The notes below the pieces were generated by a model. It saw only the letters and a list, made by a program, of their open reading frames with translations, did not search any database and was not told where the DNA came from. Source: an uncultured Christensenella sp. (GTDB lineage Bacteria; Bacillota; Clostridia; Christensenellales; CAG-917). Taken from it: a stretch of 64,000 bases of DNA. Both the position numbers and the translations under genes were made by a program. Below, piece by piece: positions 28,016 through 36,311 of the stretch; within the stretch, counting starts at the first letter, position 1, and every line of letters starts with the position of its first letter. The stretch spans positions 186,001 through 250,000 of the forward strand of contig CAJTNO010000001.1 in the NCBI GenBank assembly GCA_910577815.1, given 5' to 3'.

Positions 28016-29641
28016 ATGATTGAAAAGCAAAATAAACAGGCGGTGGCTTTTGCAAGAAAAGTTACCGGAAAATATTTGAAAGCGATAAAATGCGACACGG
28101 AGCGTGACAGGGAAGTTTATTGCAAGTCTTCGACCGATTACTTTAATGCGTCGGAAGAAGAACTTATGACACTTTTGCTTAACGGCGACGATAACGCTTG
28201 TGCGCATTATGTTTTATGTCGCTTGCGGAATAATGCGATTGCGGACAGTGATTTGACGTATCTTGACAATGCGTTGGATAACATAAACTGCGATTGTGCG
28301 CTTATCGGGTGTTTCCTTTACGGCGATAAAAAAAGTCCGTATTATGACGAGAAAAAAGCCTATTATTGTTATGCAATCACGGAGCAGTACGGCTTTGCAA
28401 AAGCGCACCGAATATTGAAAAATTATGGTAAACGCGCAAAACTGATTGACGAAACCGATGACTTGGTTTTGTTTAATAAGCTAAAAATGTGGGTATCACA
28501 ACTTAAACACAAATATTCCGCATTCAGCGTGGACGTTGTTCCTGCGGGATGCTTTGACGTCGTCGATTACAAAAACGCTTACTTTGTTACCGTGCGTTTG
28601 GAGCAGACCAACGGCTATCAGACAGATAAGGAAATCGTTTATTGCGCGTTTGTACGCGGCAGAGATAACGGCGCATATTTCGACAGATTGACCGATAATT
28701 TAATTGAAGCGTTTGAGATTATTGCGAAAAAAACCAGTATACCGCAGGGCGAAATTTATGTTAAAGGAGAGCGCAAGTACAATTACGGTGATGCAAAGCC
28801 GATGGTCAAAGCAAAGAGCGATTCCGTCGATATACTTTCCGACGCGGAAATAAAAATTAAAATTTCGGACGGCGAGCGGCTGGAAAGCAATATTTGTCCC
28901 GCTTGCGGCGGTACGCTAGGTGAAGACGGAGTATGCCTGTCTTGCGGCAATATCCGCGGCAAAGCAGACGGAATAGAAATTCGGCGTGCAAACGAACTCG
29001 AAGCTCTTATATGCACGCAATGCGGCAGCCCCATTGTGCTTGACGAAAACGGAAAGACCGCGTATTGCTCGGCGTGCGGGACGACTTTCATCGTAAAAGG
29101 TAACGCGCTCGACTGCACTGTGGGAGGCATAAACTATGAAAATATCCGCGCTGATATGCCGCAGGGATTCGAACTGCCCGATGTAAAGTTCGTGCGGGCG
29201 CGTATAGCGGACGGTAAAATCACCGCCGTAATGCCCGAAAGTTTTGAAGTGATGTCGGACGAATTGCGCCGTATAAAGTATCCCGCAAATGCGCCGCGTT
29301 ACATATATACTACGCCCGACGCAACGGTGAATCTGAACGTGAATTTCGGCGGTTCGCTCAATAGCAAAGACGTTGCGGCTTTCGGTAAGCAAATGCTCGC
29401 TATGTTGAAAAACTCGCTCTCTTCGGCAAAATTCGGGGAAGCGAAAATCATCGCGTCAAGCGGCAATATTTTCTTTATCGATTTTATTTCCGTTGCCGTT
29501 GACCAGCCTATATATAACGCAATGTTTTTCTTCTCGTTGGACGGGAAACAAGGTATCGGCAGTTGGAACTGTCTCGGTAAAGACAGATGGTATTGGGCGC
29601 CGATTTTCGAACACGCAATAAAAACTATGGAGTTTAACTAA
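28016..29641 (+). CDS. Double zinc-ribbon protein of unknown function
   Basis: 541 aa. Residues about 1-150 are helical with a loose tandem-repeat look (YGDKKSPYYDEKKAYYCYAITEQYGFAKAHRIL, Sel1-like). The middle carries two treble-clef zinc ribbons: CPACGGTLGEDGVCLSCG (about 295-312) and CTQCGSPIVLDENGKTAYCSACG (about 336-358). The C-terminal about 180 residues are a mixed alpha/beta domain I do not recognise. No signal peptide. It is followed 17 bases later by the SPFH/zinc-ribbon gene and probably shares its transcript. The combination recalls the zinc-ribbon and SPFH partners of PspA-type envelope-stress loci, but no PspA is present. Confidence 0.75.
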   Translation: MIEKQNKQAVAFARKVTGKYLKAIKCDTERDREVYCKSSTDYFNASEEELMTLLLNGDDNACAHYVLCRLRNNAIADSDLTYLDNALDNINCDCALIGCFLYGDKKSPYYDEKKAYYCYAITEQYGFAKAHRILKNYGKRAKLIDETDDLVLFNKLKMWVSQLKHKYSAFSVDVVPAGCFDVVDYKNAYFVTVRLEQTNGYQTDKEIVYCAFVRGRDNGAYFDRLTDNLIEAFEIIAKKTSIPQGEIYVKGERKYNYGDAKPMVKAKSDSVDILSDAEIKIKISDGERLESNICPACGGTLGEDGVCLSCGNIRGKADGIEIRRANELEALICTQCGSPIVLDENGKTAYCSACGTTFIVKGNALDCTVGGINYENIRADMPQGFELPDVKFVRARIADGKITAVMPESFEVMSDELRRIKYPANAPRYIYTTPDATVNLNVNFGGSLNSKDVAAFGKQMLAMLKNSLSSAKFGEAKIIASSGNIFFIDFISVAVDQPIYNAMFFFSLDGKQGIGSWNCLGKDRWYWAPIFEHAIKTMEFN

Positions 29642-29658
29642 TAAAAGGAAATTCAGAT

Positions 29659-30645
29659 ATGGGAATGCTTAAAATAATAGAGCTGCACGCATTTGACGAT
29701 GAAATGTTGGTGCAAAAGTTCGATATGAAAGACAACGTAATAAAAAAAGGGTCTTCGCTTACCGTGCGCGAAAGTCAAGTGGCTGTATTTTGCGACAAAG
29801 GTAAAACGGCGGATGTCTTCGGGGCGGGAACGTATAAACTCAACACCGACAGTTTGCCTGTTATAAGTAAGTTACTTGCCTGGAAATACGGATTTGAAAC
29901 ACCGTTCAAATCCGAGATTTATTTTGTTAACGTAAAGGAGATTACGGGAATACGGTGGGGAACGTCGAATCCCGTTCCCGTACAAACAGAATACGGAATT
30001 ATAAGAATCAGAGGAAACGGAGCATATTCGTTCAAAATTACAGTTCCCGAATTGTTTCTTACGTCGGTCGCGGGTATGGCGGAATGCTACGAGACGAACA
30101 AGTTGAATAAAGCATTGCGGACTTTGCTGGTGGGAAGCATTTCGTCTGCGTTTGCGACTTGTAACGTAAGCCTTTCGGATATGACGTCCAAATATGCCGA
30201 ATTGAGTGAGGAGGTGAAAAAATCCGTTGCGGCACGTTGCGGCGAACTCGGCGTCACACTGACCGCATTCGACATAGAAAATCTTTCCGTTCCGCCCGAG
30301 TTGGAAAAAGCCGTAGACGAAAACGCAAGACTTGGGCTTATGCGAAATAATGTTGACGTGTATGCTAAAATAGCGCAGGCAGACGCCTTAAAAGCGGCGG
30401 CAGGAAACGGGACGGCGGGGACGATTTTGGGCGTTGGCGTCGGTAATGTGCTTGGCAAAGAAGTGATTTCGTCAAATACCGTGTCGCCGTCGGATATTTG
30501 CTCCGTATGCCGGAAACCAATTCAACCCGATAGCAAATTCTGCTCCGGATGCGGCAATCCCATTCCCCGATTTTGCTCTAAGTGCGGAAAGCCGATTGTC
30601 GCAGGTGCAAACTTTTGTCCCGAATGCGGGCAAAAGCTAAATTGA
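29659..30645 (+). CDS. SPFH-domain protein with C-terminal zinc ribbons (YdjI / 'virion core' family)
   Basis: 328 aa. Residues about 20-240 form the SPFH (band 7) domain of the YdjI-like group: KGSSLTVRESQVAVFCDKGKTADVFGAGTYKLNTDSLPV, then YFVNVKEITGIRWGT and VSLSDMTSKYAELSEEVKK. The C-terminus carries zinc ribbons: CSVCRKPIQPDSKFCSGCG and CSKCGKPIVAGANFCPECG. Bacillus YdjI works with PspA at the membrane; here the partner is the adjacent zinc-ribbon protein. AAAGGAAATT precedes the ATG. Part of the element's cargo by position. Role inferred only. Confidence 0.88.
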   Translation: MGMLKIIELHAFDDEMLVQKFDMKDNVIKKGSSLTVRESQVAVFCDKGKTADVFGAGTYKLNTDSLPVISKLLAWKYGFETPFKSEIYFVNVKEITGIRWGTSNPVPVQTEYGIIRIRGNGAYSFKITVPELFLTSVAGMAECYETNKLNKALRTLLVGSISSAFATCNVSLSDMTSKYAELSEEVKKSVAARCGELGVTLTAFDIENLSVPPELEKAVDENARLGLMRNNVDVYAKIAQADALKAAAGNGTAGTILGVGVGNVLGKEVISSNTVSPSDICSVCRKPIQPDSKFCSGCGNPIPRFCSKCGKPIVAGANFCPECGQKLN

Positions 30646-30734
30646 TGATTTGGTATTATAAGCTATGTAATGGCTGTAAGATAAACTGTAATTTAGAAGA
30701 CTAAATGATTTGGGATTAAGGAGAAAGTATTGTT

Positions 30735-31493
30735 ATGGGTCTAGATATATATGCAGGGACATTAATTCGTTATTATGCGCGTAATTGGAAAACAGTATCA
30801 CAACAATTTGCCGAGGCTAATGGAATAGATTTCCAAACAATAAGACCGCAACAAAATAGTGAAAATGAACTTTCTTTACAAGAAATTCAAGAGTTAGTAA
30901 CTCAATGGCAAAATGCTATAGTAAAAGGTCTTAAATTAAACCCTGTACCATTATGGAATGAGGATTATGAAGTTACGCCATATTATACAGATAAGCCGGA
31001 CTGGGATGCCTTAAATGCTTTATTACTTTACATTGCTTCAAAATACAGTAATAAAGAAGTACCTTCTACAATTATTAAGAATTTTGATATTTACAAACAC
31101 CCTATTGTATCAGAATTTCTTGAAACGAAAGATTTTCAATTATCTTTATTTGATGGCAATGGTTGGTGGCTTCCTATTAAAAGGAATATAATGTTTAATT
31201 ATGTTTTACCAAATTCAGAGGAAAGTATTTTAGCAACAAGTAGTTTACTTCTTGAAGAATTGCAAGTATATAATTCTTTTGAATGGAATGCTGATAGAAA
31301 TACTATCATTTCGTGGAGCAAAACAGAAGGTTATCCTGCTGATATGGTATATAGCAAGGAAAACGGAATAGAAGAAGCACATAAACATATGGCATATAAT
31401 ACAGAGTCTTTAGCAAAATTTGCTTTTTCTATTTTATGGCAAGCAGCTGAATTTTCTCTTGAACACGGTGTTGTTATTGTTTACGATTTTTAA
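30735..31493 (+). CDS. Hypothetical protein (MGLDIYAGTL-type)
   Basis: 252 aa, soluble, acidic, rich in aromatic residues. The opening MGLDIYAGTLIRYYARNWKT recurs in a family of uncharacterised Firmicutes proteins as far as I recall; I can assign no function. AAGGAG lies before the ATG. Its base composition is visibly more AT-rich than the genes on both sides (codons end mostly in A or T), which suggests separate acquisition. A strong terminator follows about 180 bp downstream. Confidence 0.8.
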   Translation: MGLDIYAGTLIRYYARNWKTVSQQFAEANGIDFQTIRPQQNSENELSLQEIQELVTQWQNAIVKGLKLNPVPLWNEDYEVTPYYTDKPDWDALNALLLYIASKYSNKEVPSTIIKNFDIYKHPIVSEFLETKDFQLSLFDGNGWWLPIKRNIMFNYVLPNSEESILATSSLLLEELQVYNSFEWNADRNTIISWSKTEGYPADMVYSKENGIEEAHKHMAYNTESLAKFAFSILWQAAEFSLEHGVVIVYDF

Positions 31494-31676
31494 TATCAAG
31501 ACAAGCATACGCGCCCCTGCTAGTTTGTAGTTTTACCTATGTAATTTATTTGTTTTGAATTATAGTAGAAATGCATTATATTGATATAGATGGATAATAC
31601 GAAGAAATTGATGTTTGGTATAGATTATATAAACAGAACGATAAATTTCAATTTATCCTTCCAAATAGTTTGTAGT

Positions 31677-31715
31677 AAAATGCTCTCGAACATCTCGTTC
31701 GAGAGCATTTTGTCT
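31677..31715. terminator. Strong hairpin terminator
   Basis: 15-bp perfect stem AAAATGCTCTCGAAC / GTTCGAGAGCATTTT (31677-31711), loop ATCTC, A and T runs on both sides. The remainder of 31494-31808 shows only the inverted repeat at 31752. Confidence 0.88.
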
Positions 31716-31751
31716 CGCTTGAAAGTGCAACTCTTAAAAATTTAGTTTTTT

Positions 31752-31790
31752 TATTCCCTATGGGAAGTACGCTTTACGACTGCTGTTTTT
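31752..31790 (-). repeat. Right copy of the imperfect inverted repeat flanking the mobile region
   Basis: Read on the minus strand: AAAAACAGCAG, then a variable stretch, then TTCCCATAGGGAA, as at 21241-21278 but inverted. Candidate right end of the element. Confidence 0.55.
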
Positions 31791-31808
31791 ATATTCCGCT
31801 ATTTGAAT

Positions 31809-32129
31809 TTATATCGAGTCTCCGAGTCTTGACGGCGCATATCTGAACGCCATCAATCTGATAATTTGGTCAGCTTCGTCAATACTGTATATTGTTATAA
31901 ATTTGCCGACAAAGAATTTGCGATATTCTTTACCGTTTGAGATATTTGTATTTGAAACCTTTGCCATAGCATAGGGGAACTGTGATACACGTTCTACTGA
32001 TTCGTACCACTCGGACAACAATTTTGCGGCAGCGGTATCGGCGCCATATGTATTGATTAGATAGCTTAAAGTTTCGTCTATTGCTTTGTAGACGGATGGC
32101 GAAATTATTACACTAAATTTTGATGTCAT
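31809..32129 (-). CDS. RelE/ParE-family toxin
   Basis: 106 aa, standard length. The fold signature is visible: FSVIISPSVYKAIDETLSYLINTYG (two helices), AAKLLSEWYESVERVSQFPYAMAKV, then the strand-rich end YRKFFVGKFITIYSIDEADQIIRLMAFRYAPS. RelE members cut mRNA on ribosomes and ParE members poison gyrase; the sequence does not settle which. The start overlaps the antitoxin gene by 17 bases, so the two are translationally coupled. Confidence 0.9.
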   Translation of the reverse strand: MTSKFSVIISPSVYKAIDETLSYLINTYGADTAAAKLLSEWYESVERVSQFPYAMAKVSNTNISNGKEYRKFFVGKFITIYSIDEADQIIRLMAFRYAPSRLGDSI

Positions 32130-32412
32130 ACTTTGCTTTTAACTCCCCGATAGCTTGATTGAGAGGTATGCCTTCGCCTTTCTTATACTCCTGTTCGGAG
32201 GTGCGAATATCCAAATGTAACTTTTTTTCGATTTCGCTTTGAACTTTATCTTGCTCGGATACGGATAAAGCGAACGGGATACCTTGCTCGCGTATTGCTG
32301 TTTTCAAAAAGATATTTACGGCGGACGTCATATCAAGTCCGAGGCTATCAAATAATTGCTTTGCCTGGTCTCGTACGTTTTCTTCCATTTTGATATTAAC
32401 GCTGGTTTTCAT
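32113..32412 (-). CDS. RelB/DinJ-family antitoxin
   Basis: 99 aa from the ATG at 32412, chosen because AAAGGAG lies 8 bases upstream; a longer reading from 32442 passes over that site. The N-terminus MKTSVNIKMEENVRDQAKQLFDSLGLDMTSAVNIFLKTAIREQGIPF is the DinJ/RelB ribbon-helix-helix; the C-terminal arm binds the toxin. It represses its own promoter in this family; a dyad in the promoter fits that. Confidence 0.93.
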   Translation of the reverse strand: MKTSVNIKMEENVRDQAKQLFDSLGLDMTSAVNIFLKTAIREQGIPFALSVSEQDKVQSEIEKKLHLDIRTSEQEYKKGEGIPLNQAIGELKAKYDIKI

Positions 32413-32434
32413 AATGGTGTCTCCTTTATTTATT

Positions 32435-32483
32435 ATATCCAATATAACTCAAAATATGCCCATTGTCAATACAATAGGCATAT
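32435..32483 (-). promoter_or_regulatory. TA promoter and operator dyad
   Basis: Arms ATATGCCCATTG (32454-32465) and CAATAGGCATAT (32472-32483) form an inverted repeat with one mismatch. It overlaps the minus-strand -35 TTGACA, which is followed after 17 bases by TATATT. Confidence 0.7.
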
Positions 32484-32579
32484 CCTGGCTACATTCAAAT
32501 ATAGAATGGTTTGAACAAGTATAATCACCGTATTTCGCAAAATAACGGGTTTAAATATAATAATTCAACCGCTAAACCG

Positions 32580-33281
32580 TCATTTGGTTGTTTGCGTGAC
32601 TGCGTTTAATACTGCTGGCAGGATTTCTTCGTATCTGCTGAGCCCCTTGTTGACAATGTCCTCGAAGCAGACAAACGCGCCGTCGTCCGCCTTGTCGGAT
32701 ATGACTTTTACGGACAGCAGGGGCAGTTCGTTTCGGCGGCAGGCTATTGCGAGTCCTGCAAGCTCCATTTCGCAGATGTCGCAGCCGAACTCCTCTCTAA
32801 GCTGCTTTTTCTTTTCCGTGCTTGCAACAAACGCGTCTGCGCTCGCAACTGCTACCTTGCGTAACGGTTGCGCTAAGGCTTTGTTTACCCTTTCGATAAG
32901 CTCGGCTTCAAGATAAAAATAGAGGTCTTCGTTTTCGGAATATTGTCCAACTCTTATGTTATCAAGTACGGACACGTCGTACTGATAGTGACAAACTCTG
33001 TCCGCTATTACAAGCTCGCCTAAATCGATGTCGTTGTTGAGCGAGCCGACAAAGCCGAAGTTGAGTATCGCTTCTACCTTATATAAATCCTTTAGCAGCT
33101 GTACCGTTGTCGCGGCGTTTATCTCTCCTACGCCGCTCGTGGCAAGATATACCGTGTTTCCAGATAGCTCTATAGTGCTGATTTCCGCGCCGCATACGCG
33201 TTCGGTTTTTATGACGTTGCCGAGCTTTTTGTATATCGGCAGCGTTTCTTCCGCCATAGCGGTTACTATTCCTATTTTCAT
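32580..33281 (-). CDS. mtnN: MTA/SAH nucleosidase
   Basis: 233 aa, the family length. It opens MKIGIVTAMAEETLPIY, with the nucleoside phosphorylase segments NFGFVGSLNNDIDLGELVIADRV, CEMELAGLAIACRRNELPL (ribose-binding Glu) and VISDKADD with the catalytic Asp. It splits 5'-methylthioadenosine and S-adenosylhomocysteine to adenine and a thioribose, recycling by-products of SAM use. AAGGAG precedes the ATG. It is divergent from rsmG, itself a SAM-dependent methyltransferase. Confidence 0.92.
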   Translation of the reverse strand: MKIGIVTAMAEETLPIYKKLGNVIKTERVCGAEISTIELSGNTVYLATSGVGEINAATTVQLLKDLYKVEAILNFGFVGSLNNDIDLGELVIADRVCHYQYDVSVLDNIRVGQYSENEDLYFYLEAELIERVNKALAQPLRKVAVASADAFVASTEKKKQLREEFGCDICEMELAGLAIACRRNELPLLSVKVISDKADDGAFVCFEDIVNKGLSRYEEILPAVLNAVTQTTK

Positions 33282-33344
33282 ACGTGCTCCTTGGAGTTTT
33301 TAATTGTAAATATGATACCACGCGTCCGGGCAATTTGCAATCGC

Positions 33345-33373
33345 TTGATTTATGGCGCGTTTACTGTTAAAAT
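33345..33373 (+). promoter_or_regulatory. rsmG promoter, leaderless
   Basis: TTGATT (33345-33350), 17-bp spacer, TAAAAT (33368-33373), then 6 bases to the ATG at 33380. Confidence 0.65.
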
Positions 33374-33379
33374 CATCCT

Positions 33380-34072
33380 ATGAATAAACAGACCTTGTTA
33401 AATTCCTATCTCGAGCAAATCGGAGTGAGCCTTGACGGCGGCAGGCTTTGTGCGCTCGTCGCGTACTGCGACGCGGTGCTTGAGGCGAATAAAAAATTCA
33501 ATCTTACCGCGATTACCGATTCGGACGCGTTTTATATCAAGCATATAGCCGATTCGCTGATAGGAATAAGCGAAATTCCCGAGGGAGCCGTGCTTTGCGA
33601 TATAGGCTCGGGCGCGGGATTTCCGTCCGTGCCGATTGCGGCGGCGCGCGCGGACGTATCCGTAACCGCATTGGATTCCACCGCAAAAAAGATGGCTTTT
33701 GTTGCCGAAAGCTGTAAATCCATTGGCTTAGATAACCTGAAAACCGTTGCGGGAAGGGCGGAGGAGCAAAGGTCGCTGTTTGAAAAATTCGACGTAGTAA
33801 CGGCGCGCGCGGTTTCCTCGCTGTCCGTTTTGCTCGAGCTCGGAATGCCGCTTCTCAAGGTCGGCGGCAGGCTTGTTGCGTATAAGACCGACGAGAGCGA
33901 GTTGCAGGACGTGCGCAATGCGCTCAAGACTTTGAATGCCGTGCATATAAATACTAAATTCGCAAAATTGCCAAACGGCGACGGCAGAGCCGTACTCGTA
34001 TTTGAAAAGACGGGTAAAACGCCGTCGCAATATCCGAGACAGTACGGAGCTATTAAGAAAAAACCGCTATGA
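33380..34072 (+). CDS. rsmG: 16S rRNA (guanine-527 N7) methyltransferase
   Basis: 230 aa. The family signature is complete: LEANKKFNLTAITDSDAFYIKHIADSL, the SAM site CDIGSGAGFPSVPIA, then ARAVSSLSVLLELGMPLLKVGGRLVAYK. It modifies G527 in the 530 loop of 16S rRNA. rsmG usually lies beside mnmG and parAB near the origin; here it has moved alone. There is no Shine-Dalgarno; the promoter places the transcript start at the ATG. Confidence 0.96.
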   Translation: MNKQTLLNSYLEQIGVSLDGGRLCALVAYCDAVLEANKKFNLTAITDSDAFYIKHIADSLIGISEIPEGAVLCDIGSGAGFPSVPIAAARADVSVTALDSTAKKMAFVAESCKSIGLDNLKTVAGRAEEQRSLFEKFDVVTARAVSSLSVLLELGMPLLKVGGRLVAYKTDESELQDVRNALKTLNAVHINTKFAKLPNGDGRAVLVFEKTGKTPSQYPRQYGAIKKKPL

Positions 34073-34181
34073 GAGCTTCGGACGGAGATAAAAAATAACT
34101 CGGGATTTTAAAAAATCCGAATGCTTGTAATTGGTTGAGAATTTTAAACAATATCGATATTTTAATATAAACCGTTTTAGA

Positions 34182-34210
34182 TTGCCAATATCGGGTTATT
34201 ACTGTATAAT
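34182..34210 (+). promoter_or_regulatory. Promoter of CDS 34220, near-leaderless
   Basis: TTGCCA (34182-34187), 17-bp spacer, TATAAT (34205-34210), then 9 bases to the ATG. Confidence 0.65.
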
Positions 34211-34219
34211 GTCTGCATT

Positions 34220-35494
34220 ATGAAAAACGAAATGTTTGAAAGAGAATGGTTCAGGCTGGATAACGCCGCTAAAATATATCCCGCAGCAAGAAGCTCCAAA
34301 TGGAACGCGGTTTTCCGTATGGCTGCCGTTATGAAGGACGAGGTGAATCCCGAGCTTCTTCAGCAGGCGCTCGAGGACGTTATCGACCGTTTTCCGTCCT
34401 TGAAGGTCACCCTTAAAAAGGGATTTTTCTGGTACTATTTTCAGTATCTGACCGATACGCCCAAGGTCTGCGAGGAGAGCGCGTTTCCCTGCTCGATGAT
34501 GCCTATAACCGGCAGAGATTATCTTTTCAGAGTGCAATATTATTCCCACCGCATTTCGGTGGAGGTCTTTCACTCGCTTACGGACGGAACGGGCTGTATG
34601 GCGTTTTTAAAGACTCTGCTGCTAAGATACTGCGAGCTGAGCGGAGCTAAGGTCGAGGACGTCGGGGATATTCTGCACTATGACGACAATCCCGTGCCCG
34701 AGGAGGTCGAGGATTCTTTCAGCCGCTGTATAGACAGGTCTAAGGGCGTTCTCGGACGGACGGAGCCTAAGGCTTATCAGATAAAAGGACAGAAGGAAAA
34801 GAGAGGGGTTTTAAACGTCACTCACGGCAGTATGAGCTTCGAGCAACTGCACGCTTCGGCTAAAAAGTACGGATGTACGGTCAATACCTATCTTGTTGCC
34901 GTGCTTACGCTCGCGCTGTTGAACAGACAGAAGTATGAGATGAAATCCAAAAAATTGCCGGTTAGAATACAGGTTCCCATAAACCTGCGCAAAATTTTCG
35001 GCTCTACTACGCTCAGAAATTTCGCGGGATATTACAATACCACTCTCCCCTTCGGCGAATGGAGCTTTGAGGATATTGTCGCCAATCTCGACGCTCAGCT
35101 TAAGGATAATATTACCCCCGAGTACTGTCAGAAATTTATAAACTCAAACGTGTCGCTGGAGAAAAATCCCGTTATTCGAGTCGCTCCGAGGTTTTTGAAA
35201 ACCGTTTTTATGGATATGTCCTTTTACCTTATCGGCGAAAGCGTTATGTCCTGCGCCTTCAGTAATATCGGCAACGTGTCCACCCCCGACGAGCTTAAGG
35301 ACTATATAGAGCGCTTCGAGTTTGTGCTGGGCGCGCAGAAATATATGTGCAATTCTATGACCTGCGCTTCCTATAACGGAAATACCGTCGTGACCTTTTC
35401 ACGGTCATCCAAGGACCCCATTCTCGAGCGCGAATTCTTTAAAATTCTCACCGAACACGGTATCGAAGTTACCGTTGCAAGCAACAGGAGGTAA
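34220..35494 (+). CDS. Condensation/acyltransferase-fold protein
   Basis: 424 aa. The opening FRLDNAAKIYPAARSSKWNAVFRM and the motif VEVFHSLTDGTGCMAFLKTLL (HxxxDG-type, about 117-137) place it in the chloramphenicol acetyltransferase / condensation / alcohol-acetyltransferase superfamily; the normal HHxxxDG reads FHSLTDG, so only the second His is kept. IRVQVPINLRKIFGSTTLRNF also fits. Substrate unknown; likely transfers an acyl group. There is no Shine-Dalgarno; it is near-leaderless. It is followed 2 bases later by a zinc-ribbon membrane protein with which it is probably coupled, since the partner's AGGAGG lies in this gene's end. Confidence 0.8.
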   Translation: MKNEMFEREWFRLDNAAKIYPAARSSKWNAVFRMAAVMKDEVNPELLQQALEDVIDRFPSLKVTLKKGFFWYYFQYLTDTPKVCEESAFPCSMMPITGRDYLFRVQYYSHRISVEVFHSLTDGTGCMAFLKTLLLRYCELSGAKVEDVGDILHYDDNPVPEEVEDSFSRCIDRSKGVLGRTEPKAYQIKGQKEKRGVLNVTHGSMSFEQLHASAKKYGCTVNTYLVAVLTLALLNRQKYEMKSKKLPVRIQVPINLRKIFGSTTLRNFAGYYNTTLPFGEWSFEDIVANLDAQLKDNITPEYCQKFINSNVSLEKNPVIRVAPRFLKTVFMDMSFYLIGESVMSCAFSNIGNVSTPDELKDYIERFEFVLGAQKYMCNSMTCASYNGNTVVTFSRSSKDPILEREFFKILTEHGIEVTVASNRR

Positions 35495-35496
35495 TT

Positions 35497-36165
35497 ATGA
35501 AAAAATGCCGTAGATGCGGAGTTCTGGTGGAGGGCGAGGCGAGCAACTGCCCGCTTTGCGGTGCGCACGTCGAGGAACAGGGAAAGTCCTCTAACTGCGA
35601 GTATCCCGAGGTCAGCGTTAAATCGCAGAAACAGATTTTCTGGCAGTGGACGCTGTTTATCTCGCTTATGGCTATCGCCGTCAGTATGGTCGTTGATCTT
35701 GCCGTAAACAAGACTATTACCTGGTCCGTTCACGTGATGTTCGGGCTTGCGCTGCCCTGGATTTGCCTTGCGCGTCCGCTATTGCTGAAGTTTAACGTTC
35801 GTAAGTGCTTGAGCTGGGGCTTTATAGGCGCAATCGTTTTGCTGTTCTATCTCAACGGGGTGATAAATAATTTCTCGGAGCCGTGGGCGTTCTGGCTGGG
35901 CGCGCCAATCGCCTTGCTCGTATGGCAGACCGCGCTTGAAATACTGTGTATGGCGCATAAGGCGGAGAGGGCGGAATATGAAATGTCGCTTACAAAGCTG
36001 TGCGTATTTTCGCTTATATGTATCGGGATATCCTTTGCCTGGCTAAAGCAGTGCAACTGGGGCTGGTACGTGTGCGCGGGGCGCGGAGCTATAGACGTGG
36101 TTGCTCTCTGTATTTTTGCAAAGAACGCGTATTTCGGCGAGCTTAAGCGCAGATTGCACGTTTAA
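35497..36165 (+). CDS. Zinc-ribbon membrane protein (DUF6320-like)
   Basis: 222 aa. The N-terminal zinc ribbon CRRCGVLVEGEASNCPLCG (4-22) is followed by six transmembrane helices (for example ISLMAIAVSMVVDLAV, HVMFGLALPWICLA, GFIGAIVLLFYLNGV). This matches DUF6320-type proteins that accompany the acyltransferase-like gene upstream in gut Firmicutes. AGGAGG lies 5 bases before the ATG. Function unknown; the pairing suggests membrane or envelope acylation, which is inference. Confidence 0.8.
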   Translation: MKKCRRCGVLVEGEASNCPLCGAHVEEQGKSSNCEYPEVSVKSQKQIFWQWTLFISLMAIAVSMVVDLAVNKTITWSVHVMFGLALPWICLARPLLLKFNVRKCLSWGFIGAIVLLFYLNGVINNFSEPWAFWLGAPIALLVWQTALEILCMAHKAERAEYEMSLTKLCVFSLICIGISFAWLKQCNWGWYVCAGRGAIDVVALCIFAKNAYFGELKRRLHV

Positions 36166-36252
36166 GGCTCGAGCTGTCGCGATTGTTTATGATTTTAATG
36201 CTGCACAGGTCTGCTATTTAAGGATAATAAGCGGATAAAACGGGCTAAAGTG

Positions 36253-36281
36253 TTGAAAACACGCTTTGCCTGTGCTATAAT
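36253..36281 (+). promoter_or_regulatory. Promoter of the flavodiiron gene
   Basis: TTGAAA (36253-36258), 17-bp spacer, TATAAT (36276-36281); TTGGAGG follows before the ATG at 36312. Confidence 0.75.
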
Positions 36282-36311
36282 TTTTAAGGAAAAAATTTTG
36301 GAGGCTTTCTA

